From the IMG/VR virus record IMGVR_UViG_3300044742_000159, positions 1 to 44,004 of that record: a DNA stretch of 44,004 nt. The stretch is one strand, 5' to 3'. Each line of letters opens with the position of its first letter. Within the stretch, counting starts at the first letter, position 1. The notes beneath the pieces are model-generated. The model had not been told where the DNA came from and made no database searches. It saw only the letters and a list, made by a program, of their open reading frames with translations. The position numbers and the translations under genes were made by a program. Source of the stretch: a virus. Shown here piece by piece: positions 7,914 through 17,869 of the stretch.

Positions 7914-9463
7914 GGCGGGGCTTGCGCGGCTTCCAGCACCTCGATGCGCGCGGTCAGCGTCTTGACCGCGTTCACCAGCGCATAGATCAGTGCAGTGCTG
8001 TCCAGCGTGCGCATGTCGTCAACCGCCACGCCATCGATGAAGCCCGGAACCTTGTTGATCATCTCGGGCATCACCGTCTCGCATTCCTGCGCGACCAGAC
8101 CGATGAATTCCTTGCCGACTACGGCACTGTGGTTGCCTGTCGTGGGGTCGTCGCTGTAGACCTTGCCGAATTGATCGTTGCCCTTGTAGGTGAAGCGCAC
8201 CGGATGCAACGCCAGCACCTCGGTGAGGCCGTGCGCATAGTCGCCGGTCACCGTCTTGATGCGCGCGTCGGAGCCTGCCAGCCACGAACCTCCGTTAGGC
8301 TTGTAGGCGTCGTTATGGGACGATGCCACCCAACTACTGCCAATGCGCCATTTCGTTGCAGTAGTCGCATGCTGGGTGACCATTTCATCCATGGCTCGAT
8401 CAAAATACACATATCCGCGATCCAGCAGACTTTCGTTGCGAAAAGAGATTGTAGGGCTGTTGGTGGAACCTGTTCCGTCGATATAGAGCGTACTTTTTGC
8501 TCCTACGTAGGACTGGCTGGCAATTGAGCCTGTAACACTAAGAGTTCCGCTAACATTCGTGTTCGAGGCGTTGAGGGTGCCGCTAATAGTGACGTTTCCA
8601 GCAAACACACCCCAGTTGCAGTTGATGCCCTTGTTGGCCTCCAAGTAAATGCTTCCGCCATTGAACGCGAAATCAGACCCGTTGAACCAGAGATATTTCA
8701 GCGGGTCGGTTTCGCTGAAGCGGATCGTGCCTTGGGTCGGACTTGTATAAACCGTCAAGTCGCCATGGACCCAGGTGTTGCCGGTAAGGCCGATATGTCC
8801 CGTATTGCGGGCGATATTTATGCAAGGCGGGCCGCCAATATATGCGCCTGCGTCGTCATAGCGATAAATCCCGAAATCAGACCCGACGTTGCCGCCCGTT
8901 TCCGCGAGGTTATTGCCAAGGACAACGGCCCAACGAACCTTGGCTGCCGTGCCGCCATAAACAACAGCCTGCTGACCCGACAGATTTTTGTCGAGCCAGA
9001 TAGCGGGATTGTCCTTGTCGATGATGATGTCGCCGCCTGTCGTCGTATCAATTTGCCACACGCTCCAAACCCCGTTCATCTTCAATCGGGTGTAGAGCAA
9101 GGGGCCGTGATGGGCCTCGATAAAGATATTGTTCTGGTCAATTCCAAACGCGATGCCCCAGAACGGCTTGTCCGGGAGCGGGGCCCCGGTGGCGCCGATA
9201 TTCGAATAGAACGATCCGTTTTCCCAGATCTGCGTGTCATAGTTGGTGACCTGCTGCCCGGACACCTCGGCCTTGATGTTGGTGCGCGCGTCGATCGGGT
9301 TGTCGGCTCCCGTTCCGCCCATGTTGATGGGCAGTTCCTGGTTGAGCGTATTGGCGAGATCGTTGATGAACGTGTTGTAGCGCGTGCTGAATATCGTCTG
9401 CGCCGGGTTTCCGGGCGTGCCCTCGGGATAGTGGTACAGCCCTGTTCCGATATCGCGCGGCAT
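7910..9463 (-). CDS. Tail fibre with S74 intramolecular chaperone domain
   Basis: 517 aa. The last 120 residues are a Peptidase_S74 / endosialidase-type chaperone domain: SDARIKTVTGDYAHGL starting near Ser398, then HPVRFTYKG, FIGLVAQECETVMPEMI and a terminal coiled coil. In this family the domain drives fibre trimerisation and cuts itself off at the Ser of the SD.R.K motif. The N-terminus (MPRDIGTGLYHYPEGTP) probably attaches to the tail. The middle has repeated beta-strand segments such as GNVTISGTLNASNTNVSGTL, typical of a trimeric beta-helix shaft. This is the likely receptor-binding protein. It has a good ribosome site (AGGGGAG) before ATG 9463. Confidence 0.92.
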   Translation of the reverse strand: MPRDIGTGLYHYPEGTPGNPAQTIFSTRYNTFINDLANTLNQELPINMGGTGADNPIDARTNIKAEVSGQQVTNYDTQIWENGSFYSNIGATGAPLPDKPFWGIAFGIDQNNIFIEAHHGPLLYTRLKMNGVWSVWQIDTTTGGDIIIDKDNPAIWLDKNLSGQQAVVYGGTAAKVRWAVVLGNNLAETGGNVGSDFGIYRYDDAGAYIGGPPCINIARNTGHIGLTGNTWVHGDLTVYTSPTQGTIRFSETDPLKYLWFNGSDFAFNGGSIYLEANKGINCNWGVFAGNVTISGTLNASNTNVSGTLSVTGSIASQSYVGAKSTLYIDGTGSTNSPTISFRNESLLDRGYVYFDRAMDEMVTQHATTATKWRIGSSWVASSHNDAYKPNGGSWLAGSDARIKTVTGDYAHGLTEVLALHPVRFTYKGNDQFGKVYSDDPTTGNHSAVVGKEFIGLVAQECETVMPEMINKVPGFIDGVAVDDMRTLDSTALIYALVNAVKTLTARIEVLEAAQAPP

Positions 9464-9474
9464 CGCAGTCTCCC

Positions 9475-11076
9475 CTAGTAGTTCAATCCCTGGCGCAACA
9501 TCGCCGGTATCAGTGCTTCACGACCTTCATCAAGAGGCGTGGCCAGCTCCGCCACTCCCGCCCCCACTGCTGCCTGCGTTGCCGGCGCCATGCCCGGCCC
9601 CGGCACGGGCACCGATCCCTGGATGCGCTGCTCGTGGAGCGGGGCGCGCTCGCGCAGTGCCTGCGCGGCCTCCTCCCAGCGTCGCTCGATGCCGCGACCG
9701 GCCAATGCCTCCACCCGCTTCCCGGCATTCTCCAGCCCCGGCAGCATCTGCAGGGCGCGGCCAGTGGCAGCACCGAACCGGTTGGGAGTAATCGCCTCGG
9801 CAATGGTTGCGCGTTCTGCCGCAGTGTGGCCTTGCAGGTTTGGAAACTGGCCGGCTTCCTCCTTCAGCATTTCCCGGCCAGTGGTCTGGAGCTGGCCACG
9901 GACCTGCGGTCCGCCGGTGCTCTCGACCATGCGGGCGTTGTTCAGGTCTTCTGTCATCTCGCGCGAGCGCGACATCGCCGCATATTCGCGCCGCAGCCGT
10001 CCCGCGATCTGGCCGGCCCGGAGCGCGTCGGCATGGTTCGCCACGACGGCTGATCCGGGGTTCTGCAGGAAGTCGTCAAGATTGCTGCGCAGTGCGTTGG
10101 CTCCAAGCCCGTCCCGCGCACCGGTAGCGGTCGTGTTGCGCATTCCGGTCAGGGCCTGCCGCGCCAGCGTGATCTCCTGCGGAGACACCATTGCGCCGCT
10201 GGCATATCCGCCGCGCCGCAGCCTTTCGAGGACGGCATGGGGTCCGGCAGCCGTCGCCGGCAGCGCGCCCTGGGCCGCCATCTGCTGCTCTGTCGCGTCC
10301 AGCATGCGATTGAACTCGGCTCGCGAGTACCGCGCCGGATTGTTCTCCAGCAGGCGATATCCACGGGTGGTGATCTCCTGCTGGCGGGCAAGCGTCGGTG
10401 GCTCGATCGGCTGCCCGGTGCGGGGATCTCCCGGGCGTGCCACGACGGCGGAGCGCGGCGTCGACGCCCCCGCAGCGGCACCCAGCGGAGCTGCCGTGGC
10501 GAAACCCTTCGCGGCATTGGTCGCGTAGTCTTCCGGGTTGCCGGAATAGGTGTGACCCGCACCCTGGACGGCGCCCTGGAGCCCGGCCTCCGTGCCGTAG
10601 CCGGCAGCGCGAGCCTTTGGCCCGGACCCGAATGCATTCGCAATCCCGCGCCCGATCCCGAGAACCCTGCTTAGCCCGCCCATGACGACGCCACCGGCAG
10701 CACCCCCGGCAATCTCTCCGGCCTGCCATGCGAGCGGGGAGCGCTCGCGGGCGCGCTCCTGGTCACGCAGCTCTTCCGCCACGCCCTGGCCGTAGGGCGT
10801 CCCTTCCGTGACCATGCGCCTGACAGCTTCCGCGCGTGGCGCCTGCCCGGCCGAGAACATCTGGCCAGCACCTCTCGTGGCATCCCTTCCGGCCTCGTCG
10901 AAATAATCCCCCCAGCTCAGTTTCTTCTGCCGCTGCAGCTCCTGCTGCGTGTGGGTTTTCGGGGCCCGGCTGAAATCCGTCAGATGGCCAAGCCCCATCG
11001 TCCCGGTCGTCATCGGCAGTCCCGACGGCTCGACCTCCGGGATTTTCCTGCGGGTGAAGTCGGTGATGTCGCTCAT
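9475..11076 (-). CDS. Probable internal virion / ejection protein
   Basis: 533 aa. Long, mostly helical and rich in Ala, Gly and Arg. The N-terminus is charged; residues 105-145 are a Gly/Ala-rich, weakly hydrophobic stretch (AGEIAGGAAGGVVMGGLSRV) that could contact membrane. The rest is charged helices with Gln/Arg. Such proteins next to tail fibre genes in short-tailed phages are often ejected with the DNA, but no named family is recognised here. The start overlaps the upstream stop (ATGA). Confidence 0.75.
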   Translation of the reverse strand: MSDITDFTRRKIPEVEPSGLPMTTGTMGLGHLTDFSRAPKTHTQQELQRQKKLSWGDYFDEAGRDATRGAGQMFSAGQAPRAEAVRRMVTEGTPYGQGVAEELRDQERARERSPLAWQAGEIAGGAAGGVVMGGLSRVLGIGRGIANAFGSGPKARAAGYGTEAGLQGAVQGAGHTYSGNPEDYATNAAKGFATAAPLGAAAGASTPRSAVVARPGDPRTGQPIEPPTLARQQEITTRGYRLLENNPARYSRAEFNRMLDATEQQMAAQGALPATAAGPHAVLERLRRGGYASGAMVSPQEITLARQALTGMRNTTATGARDGLGANALRSNLDDFLQNPGSAVVANHADALRAGQIAGRLRREYAAMSRSREMTEDLNNARMVESTGGPQVRGQLQTTGREMLKEEAGQFPNLQGHTAAERATIAEAITPNRFGAATGRALQMLPGLENAGKRVEALAGRGIERRWEEAAQALRERAPLHEQRIQGSVPVPGPGMAPATQAAVGAGVAELATPLDEGREALIPAMLRQGLNY

Positions 11077-12971
11077 GGGCTCCGCGCCCTGGCTGCGTTC
11101 GTCAGCTTGACCCGGTTCAGCACGAATTCGGCAGCGCCCTGGCCGTATTGCCGGTCAAAGCCTTCCTTGACCCCGGGCTTGTCCGCATGGGCGAGCAGCC
11201 TCGTGCGATGCTCCGGGTCGAACCAGTCCACGCGCGGGGTTTCGTAGGTTTTCTCCAGGGCGCCTTCCCCGGCAAACCGCGCATGCGACTTGTTGTCGGC
11301 CTCCGTCAGGGCGCGATTGTTCTTGCGCACCGCATCCATCACGATGTTCCTGATCGAGCCCATTTCCAGGTTGATGTTCGCGCCAGCGATGTCCTTGCCC
11401 ATCTTGACCTCGAATTCGCTGACCGGGCGCAGATCCTTCACGGCAACACCGACACCCTTGGCAAGCTTGGACATCAACGTTTCGGTGTTCATGGCACGCT
11501 CCCCCAGCACCTTGTTGCTGAGAGCCCACGCCCCGATCTTGGCGGCGTTGAGCCGGAAGTCGCCAAACTTGCCGACGATGACGCCGTTCTCGATCGCGTC
11601 GAGGACCAGCATCTTGTCTTCCTGGTCTTCGACAATGGTCTTGTTGTTCTTCTTGTCGGCCTCCGCCTCCTCGATCACCTTCTCGTATGGCTTTCCGACC
11701 TTCCTGAGGAAGTGCTGGTTGAGACTGGCAGTCTCGCGCCTGTACTGATCCTCCGGATCGGCGCGCTTGCGCATCTCCTCCCCGAACTTGTCGTACAGGC
11801 CGCGCTGGCGCACGTCCTCGCGATCGAACTCGCCCTTTTCCAGCTGGTAGCGGGACTTGATCTTGTTTTCGAGCTGCTCGCGCAGCGCCTCGGCGCGCTT
11901 GTTGTACTCCGGCAAGAGATCGGTCCTGCGCGTTTCCTTGTCGAGCCGGCGCCACTCCGCCTCCTCCGTCGGCTGCCAGGACTTTGGCGCCTTCGGCTGA
12001 TAGCCCGTGGTGCGCGCCCACTCCTGAAAGGTTGGCGGCTGCATGTCGGGCGGAATGATCGGCCTGCCGTCCGGGCCGCGCTGGACCCCGACAGGAGGCA
12101 CACGCGCGGGCACAGGAGCGACGGGAGGCTCGGGATCCCCCTGGAAGCCGCCCACCTGTGCCAGCATTTGCGGCGGGACGGCTCCGCCGGGCGGGACCGG
12201 GCCGGGCGCATCAGGATTTGCGCCCTGGTTTGCCATGGCCACCTGCGCCAGCATTTCGCGCGGCACGGGAGGCTGCGGGCCGGCTGCGCCCGCCATGACG
12301 GGGGGCACCCCTCCTCCTGTACCAGGAGCCGGGGGCGGTGTATCAGTCGCGCCGGGTCCTGACATCGTGGGCGGCGGAGCCGAAGGGGCCGGAGGGTTCT
12401 GATCCGGTGGCTCCGCCATCGAGGCACCGGGACCGGCGGGTTGTGGCCCGCCGTAGGTGAGGCCGGGCTGGCCAGCATCCGACATGGTCCCGGCCGAAGG
12501 CAGCGACGCCATGCGCGGTCCGACAGGAGCCGCAGGCCTGGATCCTTGCGCGCCGCCTTGCAGGGCCTCGGCAATCTGTGCGCGCGACAGCGCCACGTCA
12601 GGCGGCAATTCCGCAGTGGCTCCGGTGCCGGCATCAGCACGTGGTGCCGGCGCGGCAGGGCCGGGAGGTCCGACCGGAGGAACAACGATTGCTGGGTCGG
12701 GAGGGCCGGGACGCTCAAGGTTCTTCGCCTGCTCCTCGGCGGTACGCTTGCGCATGCTCCTCTCTTCCGCATCCATGCGCCGGTCACGGATCGCTTCGCC
12801 AATGCTTTCTCCGACCGAGAAGATGCCCTTGCCGAGCGTGTTGGGATAGTCGCGCGACTTGGACGCCAGGGCTGCCGCCATGGCGCGTCGCGCCTTCAGC
12901 TGCTCGTAGGTCATCCCCTCGCCAGTCGGATTGGCGTAGAAGATCGAGCTGATCATGTCATCGATGGGCAT
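11073..12971 (-). CDS. Large Pro-rich / coiled-coil virion protein
   Basis: 632 aa. The N-terminus (MPIDDMISSIFYANPTGEGM) is followed by a helical region, then residues 85-310 are extremely rich in Pro, Gly and Ala and probably disordered (GPPGPAAPAPRADAGTG and similar). From about 330 to the end it is highly charged helix and coiled coil (for example RRTDLLPEYNKRAEALREQL). Its length, composition and position between two other probable ejection proteins suggest an internal virion component. No enzymatic motif is seen. Confidence 0.75.
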   Translation of the reverse strand: MPIDDMISSIFYANPTGEGMTYEQLKARRAMAAALASKSRDYPNTLGKGIFSVGESIGEAIRDRRMDAEERSMRKRTAEEQAKNLERPGPPDPAIVVPPVGPPGPAAPAPRADAGTGATAELPPDVALSRAQIAEALQGGAQGSRPAAPVGPRMASLPSAGTMSDAGQPGLTYGGPQPAGPGASMAEPPDQNPPAPSAPPPTMSGPGATDTPPPAPGTGGGVPPVMAGAAGPQPPVPREMLAQVAMANQGANPDAPGPVPPGGAVPPQMLAQVGGFQGDPEPPVAPVPARVPPVGVQRGPDGRPIIPPDMQPPTFQEWARTTGYQPKAPKSWQPTEEAEWRRLDKETRRTDLLPEYNKRAEALREQLENKIKSRYQLEKGEFDREDVRQRGLYDKFGEEMRKRADPEDQYRRETASLNQHFLRKVGKPYEKVIEEAEADKKNNKTIVEDQEDKMLVLDAIENGVIVGKFGDFRLNAAKIGAWALSNKVLGERAMNTETLMSKLAKGVGVAVKDLRPVSEFEVKMGKDIAGANINLEMGSIRNIVMDAVRKNNRALTEADNKSHARFAGEGALEKTYETPRVDWFDPEHRTRLLAHADKPGVKEGFDRQYGQGAAEFVLNRVKLTNAARARSP

Positions 12972-12974
12972 GGA

Positions 12975-14381
12975 TCACGCTCCCCCAAAGATCGAAGCAA
13001 GCTTGTCTGTCTTGATATGCTTGAGCCCGTCGATCGTCTTGACGGCCTTCGGATCGAGCTTCTCGACGTCCTGCGCCATCGGACCGAAGTGCCTGCGACC
13101 GTCGTCGTGCTCTGCCTTGTAGTCGTATTCGTACATTGGCAGCTCGCCCCTTGCCGTCATCACCGAGCCCATGGGTGCGATGTTCTCCTTGGCGCGCACG
13201 TCGGACATCATGGCTGCTTGTCCGATCTTGCCACCGGCGCCGAGAATGCCGCCCATCATGTCGCTCCACTGCGCCGACTGCGTCTTGTAGATGTCGTTCT
13301 GCTGGGCAAAGTTCTGGTTGATCAGGCCCGCGACGTCTGTCGTCGGGATCTGCGTCCTGTTCGCGTTGATGAAGTTCGGCTGACTGACCTGCGAACCTGA
13401 CAAGAGCGCAGTGATCTCGTTGATGGGCTGCGTGCGCGCCTGATACTGCTCCTGCAGGCTCTGGTTGCGCAGCTGGTTGGCGGCATTGAAGCGCCCCTGC
13501 GCCATGCCGTAGTTCTGGTTCAGGGCCTGGTTGCCGAATTGCCCGCGACTGAGAGCCTGTTCGTACTGGCTTTGCGCGGCCTGATTGCCGAAGGCAGCAC
13601 GCGCGGCATTCTGCCCTTCCCTCTGGGCCTGCGCCTGATTGCCGAACATGGCCTGATTGCGCGCCATCTCGTTCATGCGCTGCTGCTCGGCACCGCCGGC
13701 AGCAACGATGCCGAGCCGCGTGTCCGTCACCTGCCTGTTGTAGGGGTCGTAGGCGCCCTGGTAGGCCTGCGATCCGTAGCGGATCCCCTGGTCAGCGAGC
13801 TGCTGGCGCAGCCTGCTCTCGTCCTGCTGCAGCTGCGGGTTGACCCGTTCGAACATGCTCTGCTCGATGCGCTGGCGATCGGCGGAGTAGTTGTCTCCTG
13901 CGCCGTAGCGGTCCTGGATGTTGCCGCCGGATGCATAGTTGTTCTGGAACTGGTCTGTGGCGCCTATCTGCCCCTGCGCATTGCCGAGATTGAGCGAGTT
14001 GATGTCGCCCATCGCGGGAGCGTTGGCTCCTGCATTGAACGGTGTCGCAAGCAGGTTCCTGAGCGTGGCAGACTGATCCATGGCCATTCCGGACATGTTC
14101 TGCTGCGACTGCTGGGTATTGTTGAAAGTCTGCTGCGCCGTCGGGTTCAGCGTCTGGGTCGCTGTCCAGCGCGGAATGTTGTAGGACTGCCCGGTCGTCG
14201 GATCCGTGTAGGAATAATTGCCCGTGACGTCGTTGGTCAGGCTGCCCTGCGGCGTGACCTGATTGACGCTGCCCAGGTAGGAGTTGGCAATCGCAGTCGA
14301 CACGTTGGTGCCGGTCTGCGCCGCTGCCGTCGCCATCGGATTGGGCGGCGTCGGGGCATCCGGCGTGCAACATGAACCCAT
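12975..14381 (-). CDS. Gln/Asn-rich virion protein with short S74-like C-terminus
   Basis: 468 aa. The N-terminus MGSCCTPDAPTPPNPM leads into a long Gln/Asn-rich region (TFNNTQQSQQNMSGMAMDQ and many FGNQA repeats at about 230-300). The last 76 residues begin SDVRAKENIAPMG (Ser393) and continue MYEYDYKAE and HFGPMAQDVEKLDP, a compact S74-type chaperone-like domain. It is shorter than the one in the tail fibre gene and lacks the terminal coiled coil. The protein is probably an internal or tail-tip component. A good start ATG 14381 is preceded by GGGAGGATG. Confidence 0.82.
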   Translation of the reverse strand: MGSCCTPDAPTPPNPMATAAAQTGTNVSTAIANSYLGSVNQVTPQGSLTNDVTGNYSYTDPTTGQSYNIPRWTATQTLNPTAQQTFNNTQQSQQNMSGMAMDQSATLRNLLATPFNAGANAPAMGDINSLNLGNAQGQIGATDQFQNNYASGGNIQDRYGAGDNYSADRQRIEQSMFERVNPQLQQDESRLRQQLADQGIRYGSQAYQGAYDPYNRQVTDTRLGIVAAGGAEQQRMNEMARNQAMFGNQAQAQREGQNAARAAFGNQAAQSQYEQALSRGQFGNQALNQNYGMAQGRFNAANQLRNQSLQEQYQARTQPINEITALLSGSQVSQPNFINANRTQIPTTDVAGLINQNFAQQNDIYKTQSAQWSDMMGGILGAGGKIGQAAMMSDVRAKENIAPMGSVMTARGELPMYEYDYKAEHDDGRRHFGPMAQDVEKLDPKAVKTIDGLKHIKTDKLASIFGGA

Positions 14382-14393
14382 GACATCCTCCCT

Positions 14394-14888
14394 TTATGCA
14401 GCCTCGTCGGCCCTGGCCGTGATGTGATGACCGAACCTCTGGCAGAACTTGTTTGCCAGCCAATCCTCGACAGTCAGCAGGGCCAGCACGCCGTCGTCGT
14501 TCCGGCCACCGGCGCGCGGGATGCGGATGAGCATGAACCCCATCGCGGCCAGCATCCGCTGCACGTGCATGCTGCGCGCCATCGTTTTGGTGATCAGCAT
14601 CTGGCAATTGCAGTGGATGAACGGATACTGGAACATCACGGCCAGGGTCGTGCGCGTCAGCCAGTTCTGCCTCGGCAGGGCCTCCGCACTCATCTCGATC
14701 GTGCCAGCCTCCGGATTGTAGTTGAAGTAGACGATGCCCGCGATCAGCTCGTTGTCCTGGTTGATGATGCCGATCGCACGCAGGTTGCGATCGGTGAAGC
14801 CGGCGCGCTGGGTGAAACCGGACGCGATCTTTGATCGCGCAACGAAGTCCGCCACCAGCTGGTCCTGGTCATACACGTAGCGCAGCAT
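14394..14888 (-). CDS. GNAT-fold acetyltransferase-like virion-module protein
   Basis: 164 aa from ATG 14888, whose last-base overlap with the upstream stop gives TGATG; a GTG one codon earlier is possible. The pattern resembles the GNAT fold: DRNLRAIGIINQDNELIAGI, then VYFNYN, then EMSAEAL strand, and HCNCQMLITKTMARSMHVQR like the acetyl-CoA-binding arm followed by a helix. Sequences like this sit among tail or ejection genes in several short-tailed phages, where they may be structural rather than catalytic. The family is inferred from pattern only. Confidence 0.65.
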   Translation of the reverse strand: MLRYVYDQDQLVADFVARSKIASGFTQRAGFTDRNLRAIGIINQDNELIAGIVYFNYNPEAGTIEMSAEALPRQNWLTRTTLAVMFQYPFIHCNCQMLITKTMARSMHVQRMLAAMGFMLIRIPRAGGRNDDGVLALLTVEDWLANKFCQRFGHHITARADEAA

Positions 14889-15940
14889 CACCCGACGCCT
14901 CCGCTGGCTCCGTCAGATCCGCTGTCGTTGCCGCTTCCGGTTCCGGCGCCTGCGCCAGCCCCGGCACCATCGCCGGCCCCGGCGTCAGTGCCGCCAAAGC
15001 CGCCAACAGCGCCGCCGCCGCTGAACGAACCGGCGCCGACATCGAAGCCTCCGCCAGGTGCGCCTGCCGTGAAGCCGGCGGCGCCTTGCGTGTTGCCCAT
15101 GTCGGCGGATCCGGAATAGCCGGCTCCAAAGCCGCCCGTGTTGCCGGATCCGCTGGTGAAGCCGCCGAAATCGCCTTGCCCAAAGTCGGTGCCGCCAGGG
15201 GCCGGAGATCCCAGATCGTAGCCTGGAGAAACGAAGTCGGGGGCATCCACGGGTGCGCCCGGGGTGCGCCCTGGAGATGCCAGGGGTGCGCGCCCTGTCG
15301 GAAGCGCTGGAGCCGTTACGACCTGCTCCGGAAGAACGGTGTTCGGGGTCACCGTGATCGCAAGTGGCGTGCCTGTCGGCATGCCTCCCCAGCGATCGGC
15401 AAAGGTGCTTGACGGAGTAACAGGCGCATCAGCCGGGGGTCCCGGAAAATCAGTAATCCCGCCCCATCGATCAGCAAAGCTTCCAGACGTCATGGGGGCT
15501 CCAGGGGTGTTTGCTGCCGTGAATGCCGATCCTCCGACAAAGCCTGGACCTATATCATTAAGACCTGCCTGATCCCCCAAATCAGTGTCAAAGCCCTCTC
15601 CAGGGGGCGCCCCACCCATCGGGGTGCGGCCTCCGGAATCCGTCACCATCGAGGCGTTCGATGTCGTCATGTCGGCAAGGGACATGCCAGCCATGGAAGC
15701 AGCCATGGAAGCGCGATCGCTGCCTGTATCATCCGGATTGCTGTTGGCCGGCGGTGCGCCAGTCCCGAACTGATCATTCGCGCCTGTTGGGGTTCCACCC
15801 AGCAAATCTGCCATCGACTGCGAGCTTTGGCTCGCGCCACGATCTGCTCCGGCACTGATCCCCTGCATCGCCAGGATCGCAGCCAGATCCTCGCGCGAGA
15901 CTGGCGCTGTCGGGGAAACTTCCGGATACATCATTGCCAT
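14888..15940 (-). CDS. Gly/Pro/Thr-rich low-complexity virion protein
   Basis: 350 aa. Apart from a helical N-terminus (MAMMYPEVSPTAPVSREDLA then AILAMQG) the whole chain is low complexity, dominated by Gly, Ala, Pro, Thr and Asp. It includes two near copies of SFADRWGGI/TFADRWGGM (around residues 133 and 160) and a C-terminal run of GAGAG type. It is likely flexible and surface-exposed or packed in the virion. No family is recognised. The start codon has the ribosome site AGGGACAAG upstream. Confidence 0.7.
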   Translation of the reverse strand: MAMMYPEVSPTAPVSREDLAAILAMQGISAGADRGASQSSQSMADLLGGTPTGANDQFGTGAPPANSNPDDTGSDRASMAASMAGMSLADMTTSNASMVTDSGGRTPMGGAPPGEGFDTDLGDQAGLNDIGPGFVGGSAFTAANTPGAPMTSGSFADRWGGITDFPGPPADAPVTPSSTFADRWGGMPTGTPLAITVTPNTVLPEQVVTAPALPTGRAPLASPGRTPGAPVDAPDFVSPGYDLGSPAPGGTDFGQGDFGGFTSGSGNTGGFGAGYSGSADMGNTQGAAGFTAGAPGGGFDVGAGSFSGGGAVGGFGGTDAGAGDGAGAGAGAGTGSGNDSGSDGASGGVG

Positions 15941-15952
15941 AGCGGCTTGTCC

Positions 15953-17869
15953 CTAGACTGCGACGCCGGCCTTCTCCGCCAGCATGCTGATCCCGAGCAT
16001 TTCGACGTCTGGTCTGGCCTGCTGGAACACCGACACCTGCACGATCATGGCATGCACGACACCAGTCTCCCCGATCGACACCCACATGGTCGAGCGCGTT
16101 GGCGCCACGCCTGACCCCGGCTGGTCCCAGCGCGCGGCTCCAGGCTCGTTCGCTTCCGGCGGCGGCTCGGTCGGCGGAGGAACGGTACCTGCTCCCCACA
16201 AGCCCTCGTCCCACACCTCGGCGGGACCGAAGTCGGGACCTGCAGGCGGAGCCGGCGGGACCTCGATCACGTAATCGATGCACGCCGTCATGAACGGAAT
16301 GAACGGCTCGCTGGCGCGCGTGTTGAACGAGCAGCGCGCCTGCCGCAGCGTGAACGTGAAAGGTGGACCGCCGAACGTTTCCCATCCGCCGACATGGACG
16401 CAGGTGTAGGGGCGCAGTGGCCAAGCTCCGGTGCCTTCCTGGGCGGGCGTTGGCGGGCGCGTCGAGCTGTAGTCCTTGCCAAGCACGTCAGCCTGCACGA
16501 TGCGCCCGTCCTGGGTGCCGAAGAACATGTTGCCGGAAAGAGAGCAGAACTGCAGCGCGTCCCACCCCGTGAAGCGACACCATGCGCCGGTGACGGTGTT
16601 AGCGACGAAGCAGCGCCAGTCCCCGACCGATCCACCCGGCGTAGTGACGAACAAGCCGCCGAATTCGTCCCACTTGCACATGCTCCAGGGGAGGTCGTTC
16701 TTGTCGAGCACCTCCTCGCTCCACAGCGGGTGAATGCTCCGGGTGAGTGCCGAGAACTCCAGCGCTGTGATGTCCTTGACCAGGGCCTGGCTGATCGGGA
16801 CGATGCCGTCCACCGTGATGATCAGGACGTCGCCGCCAATGTTCAGCCATGCGTTCTTTCCCATCGGCCTGGAGATCTGGTAGCGACCCTGCTGTTTCCA
16901 GTTGGCTGCGTCCGTCGGGTTGGTCCCGGTGAAGACCGCAATCTCGCCTTCGCTGGTGACGAAGATGCACTTGTCGTCGATGCCATCGCCGGCCGAAACC
17001 GACCACGCACAGCCGAACAGCAGATAGCCGCCCTTGGTGAAGGCACCGGACAGCGGGATCTGCTTCAGCAGTCCGCCAACGGCATCAATGTCCAGGTGCC
17101 ACGCATCCATGCTGCGGCCCTGGATGAAGAACAGGCGCCGCCGGTACTTCCAGACCTGGGTCAGGGAAAGTCCATGCTCGACCGGGGAGCCGGGAGGTCC
17201 GGTGATGAACTGGCCGTCGTCGGACGCCTTGTCGATCCAGTGCGTCGGGTTGGCGCCGCGATAGGCCGCGAAGTTGCCGCTGGCTGGACTTGTGTGCGCC
17301 ACCAGACAGCGCCAGTGCGTGCCCAGGTCCGGGTCGTAGACGGATGATCCAACCGCATAAGCCGTGTTGTTCAGCCAGCGCGCATTGCCGGCAGCCAGCT
17401 GGCTCCACTGTATTCCGTTGTAGCGAAGCGGATAATCCCCGGTGTCGTTGCAGGCAATCAGCCAGTAGCTGGCGGCGTTGGCCAGCTGCGCAGTCGAGAA
17501 ATGCCCATCCGCAATGATGATGCCGGGAATGAGCGTCGCTGTTGCCGACGTCACCTCGTAGAGCTTGCTCGCGTTTGCGGCGAACATCTTCTTGGCCGTG
17601 CCGGTGACGTAGCTGAACAGCGACTTGACCGGCGTCGTTTCAGGAAGCGAACACCACGTCTGCGAGCCGCCGCGCAGGCGCATGGTGTTCTCGGTCGAGA
17701 ACCAGTTGTCCTGCACCAGCGAAGCCGCCGGCTGCATGAAGGCGGGGTTCTCGTTCAGCACCAGACCGCGCGTCGGTGCAGGAATGGTCTTCGGGACGAG
17801 CTGCTGCGCAACCTGGGCCGGCGCAGCGTAGCGCCTGAATTCCCGGTAGTGGGGCAGGGAGCGGCTCAT
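15953..17869 (-). CDS. Probable tail hub / DNA-stabilisation-like protein
   Basis: 638 aa from ATG 17869 (ATGA overlap with the upstream gene; the in-frame GTG at 17881 is less likely). The N-terminal half carries patterns typical of a large podovirus structural family: VQDNWFSTENTMRLRGGSQT, PVKSLFSYVTGTAKKMFAAN, then LYEVTSATATLIPG. After that come repeated beta-rich segments with WRCLV, FVTSEGEIAVFTG and GDVLIITVDGIVPIS. This looks like a beta-propeller-type tail protein, functionally similar to P22 gp10-type stabilisers, but the exact family is not certain from sequence alone. The C-terminus is Pro-rich plus a short beta domain. Confidence 0.78.
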   Translation of the reverse strand: MSRSLPHYREFRRYAAPAQVAQQLVPKTIPAPTRGLVLNENPAFMQPAASLVQDNWFSTENTMRLRGGSQTWCSLPETTPVKSLFSYVTGTAKKMFAANASKLYEVTSATATLIPGIIIADGHFSTAQLANAASYWLIACNDTGDYPLRYNGIQWSQLAAGNARWLNNTAYAVGSSVYDPDLGTHWRCLVAHTSPASGNFAAYRGANPTHWIDKASDDGQFITGPPGSPVEHGLSLTQVWKYRRRLFFIQGRSMDAWHLDIDAVGGLLKQIPLSGAFTKGGYLLFGCAWSVSAGDGIDDKCIFVTSEGEIAVFTGTNPTDAANWKQQGRYQISRPMGKNAWLNIGGDVLIITVDGIVPISQALVKDITALEFSALTRSIHPLWSEEVLDKNDLPWSMCKWDEFGGLFVTTPGGSVGDWRCFVANTVTGAWCRFTGWDALQFCSLSGNMFFGTQDGRIVQADVLGKDYSSTRPPTPAQEGTGAWPLRPYTCVHVGGWETFGGPPFTFTLRQARCSFNTRASEPFIPFMTACIDYVIEVPPAPPAGPDFGPAEVWDEGLWGAGTVPPPTEPPPEANEPGAARWDQPGSGVAPTRSTMWVSIGETGVVHAMIVQVSVFQQARPDVEMLGISMLAEKAGVAV

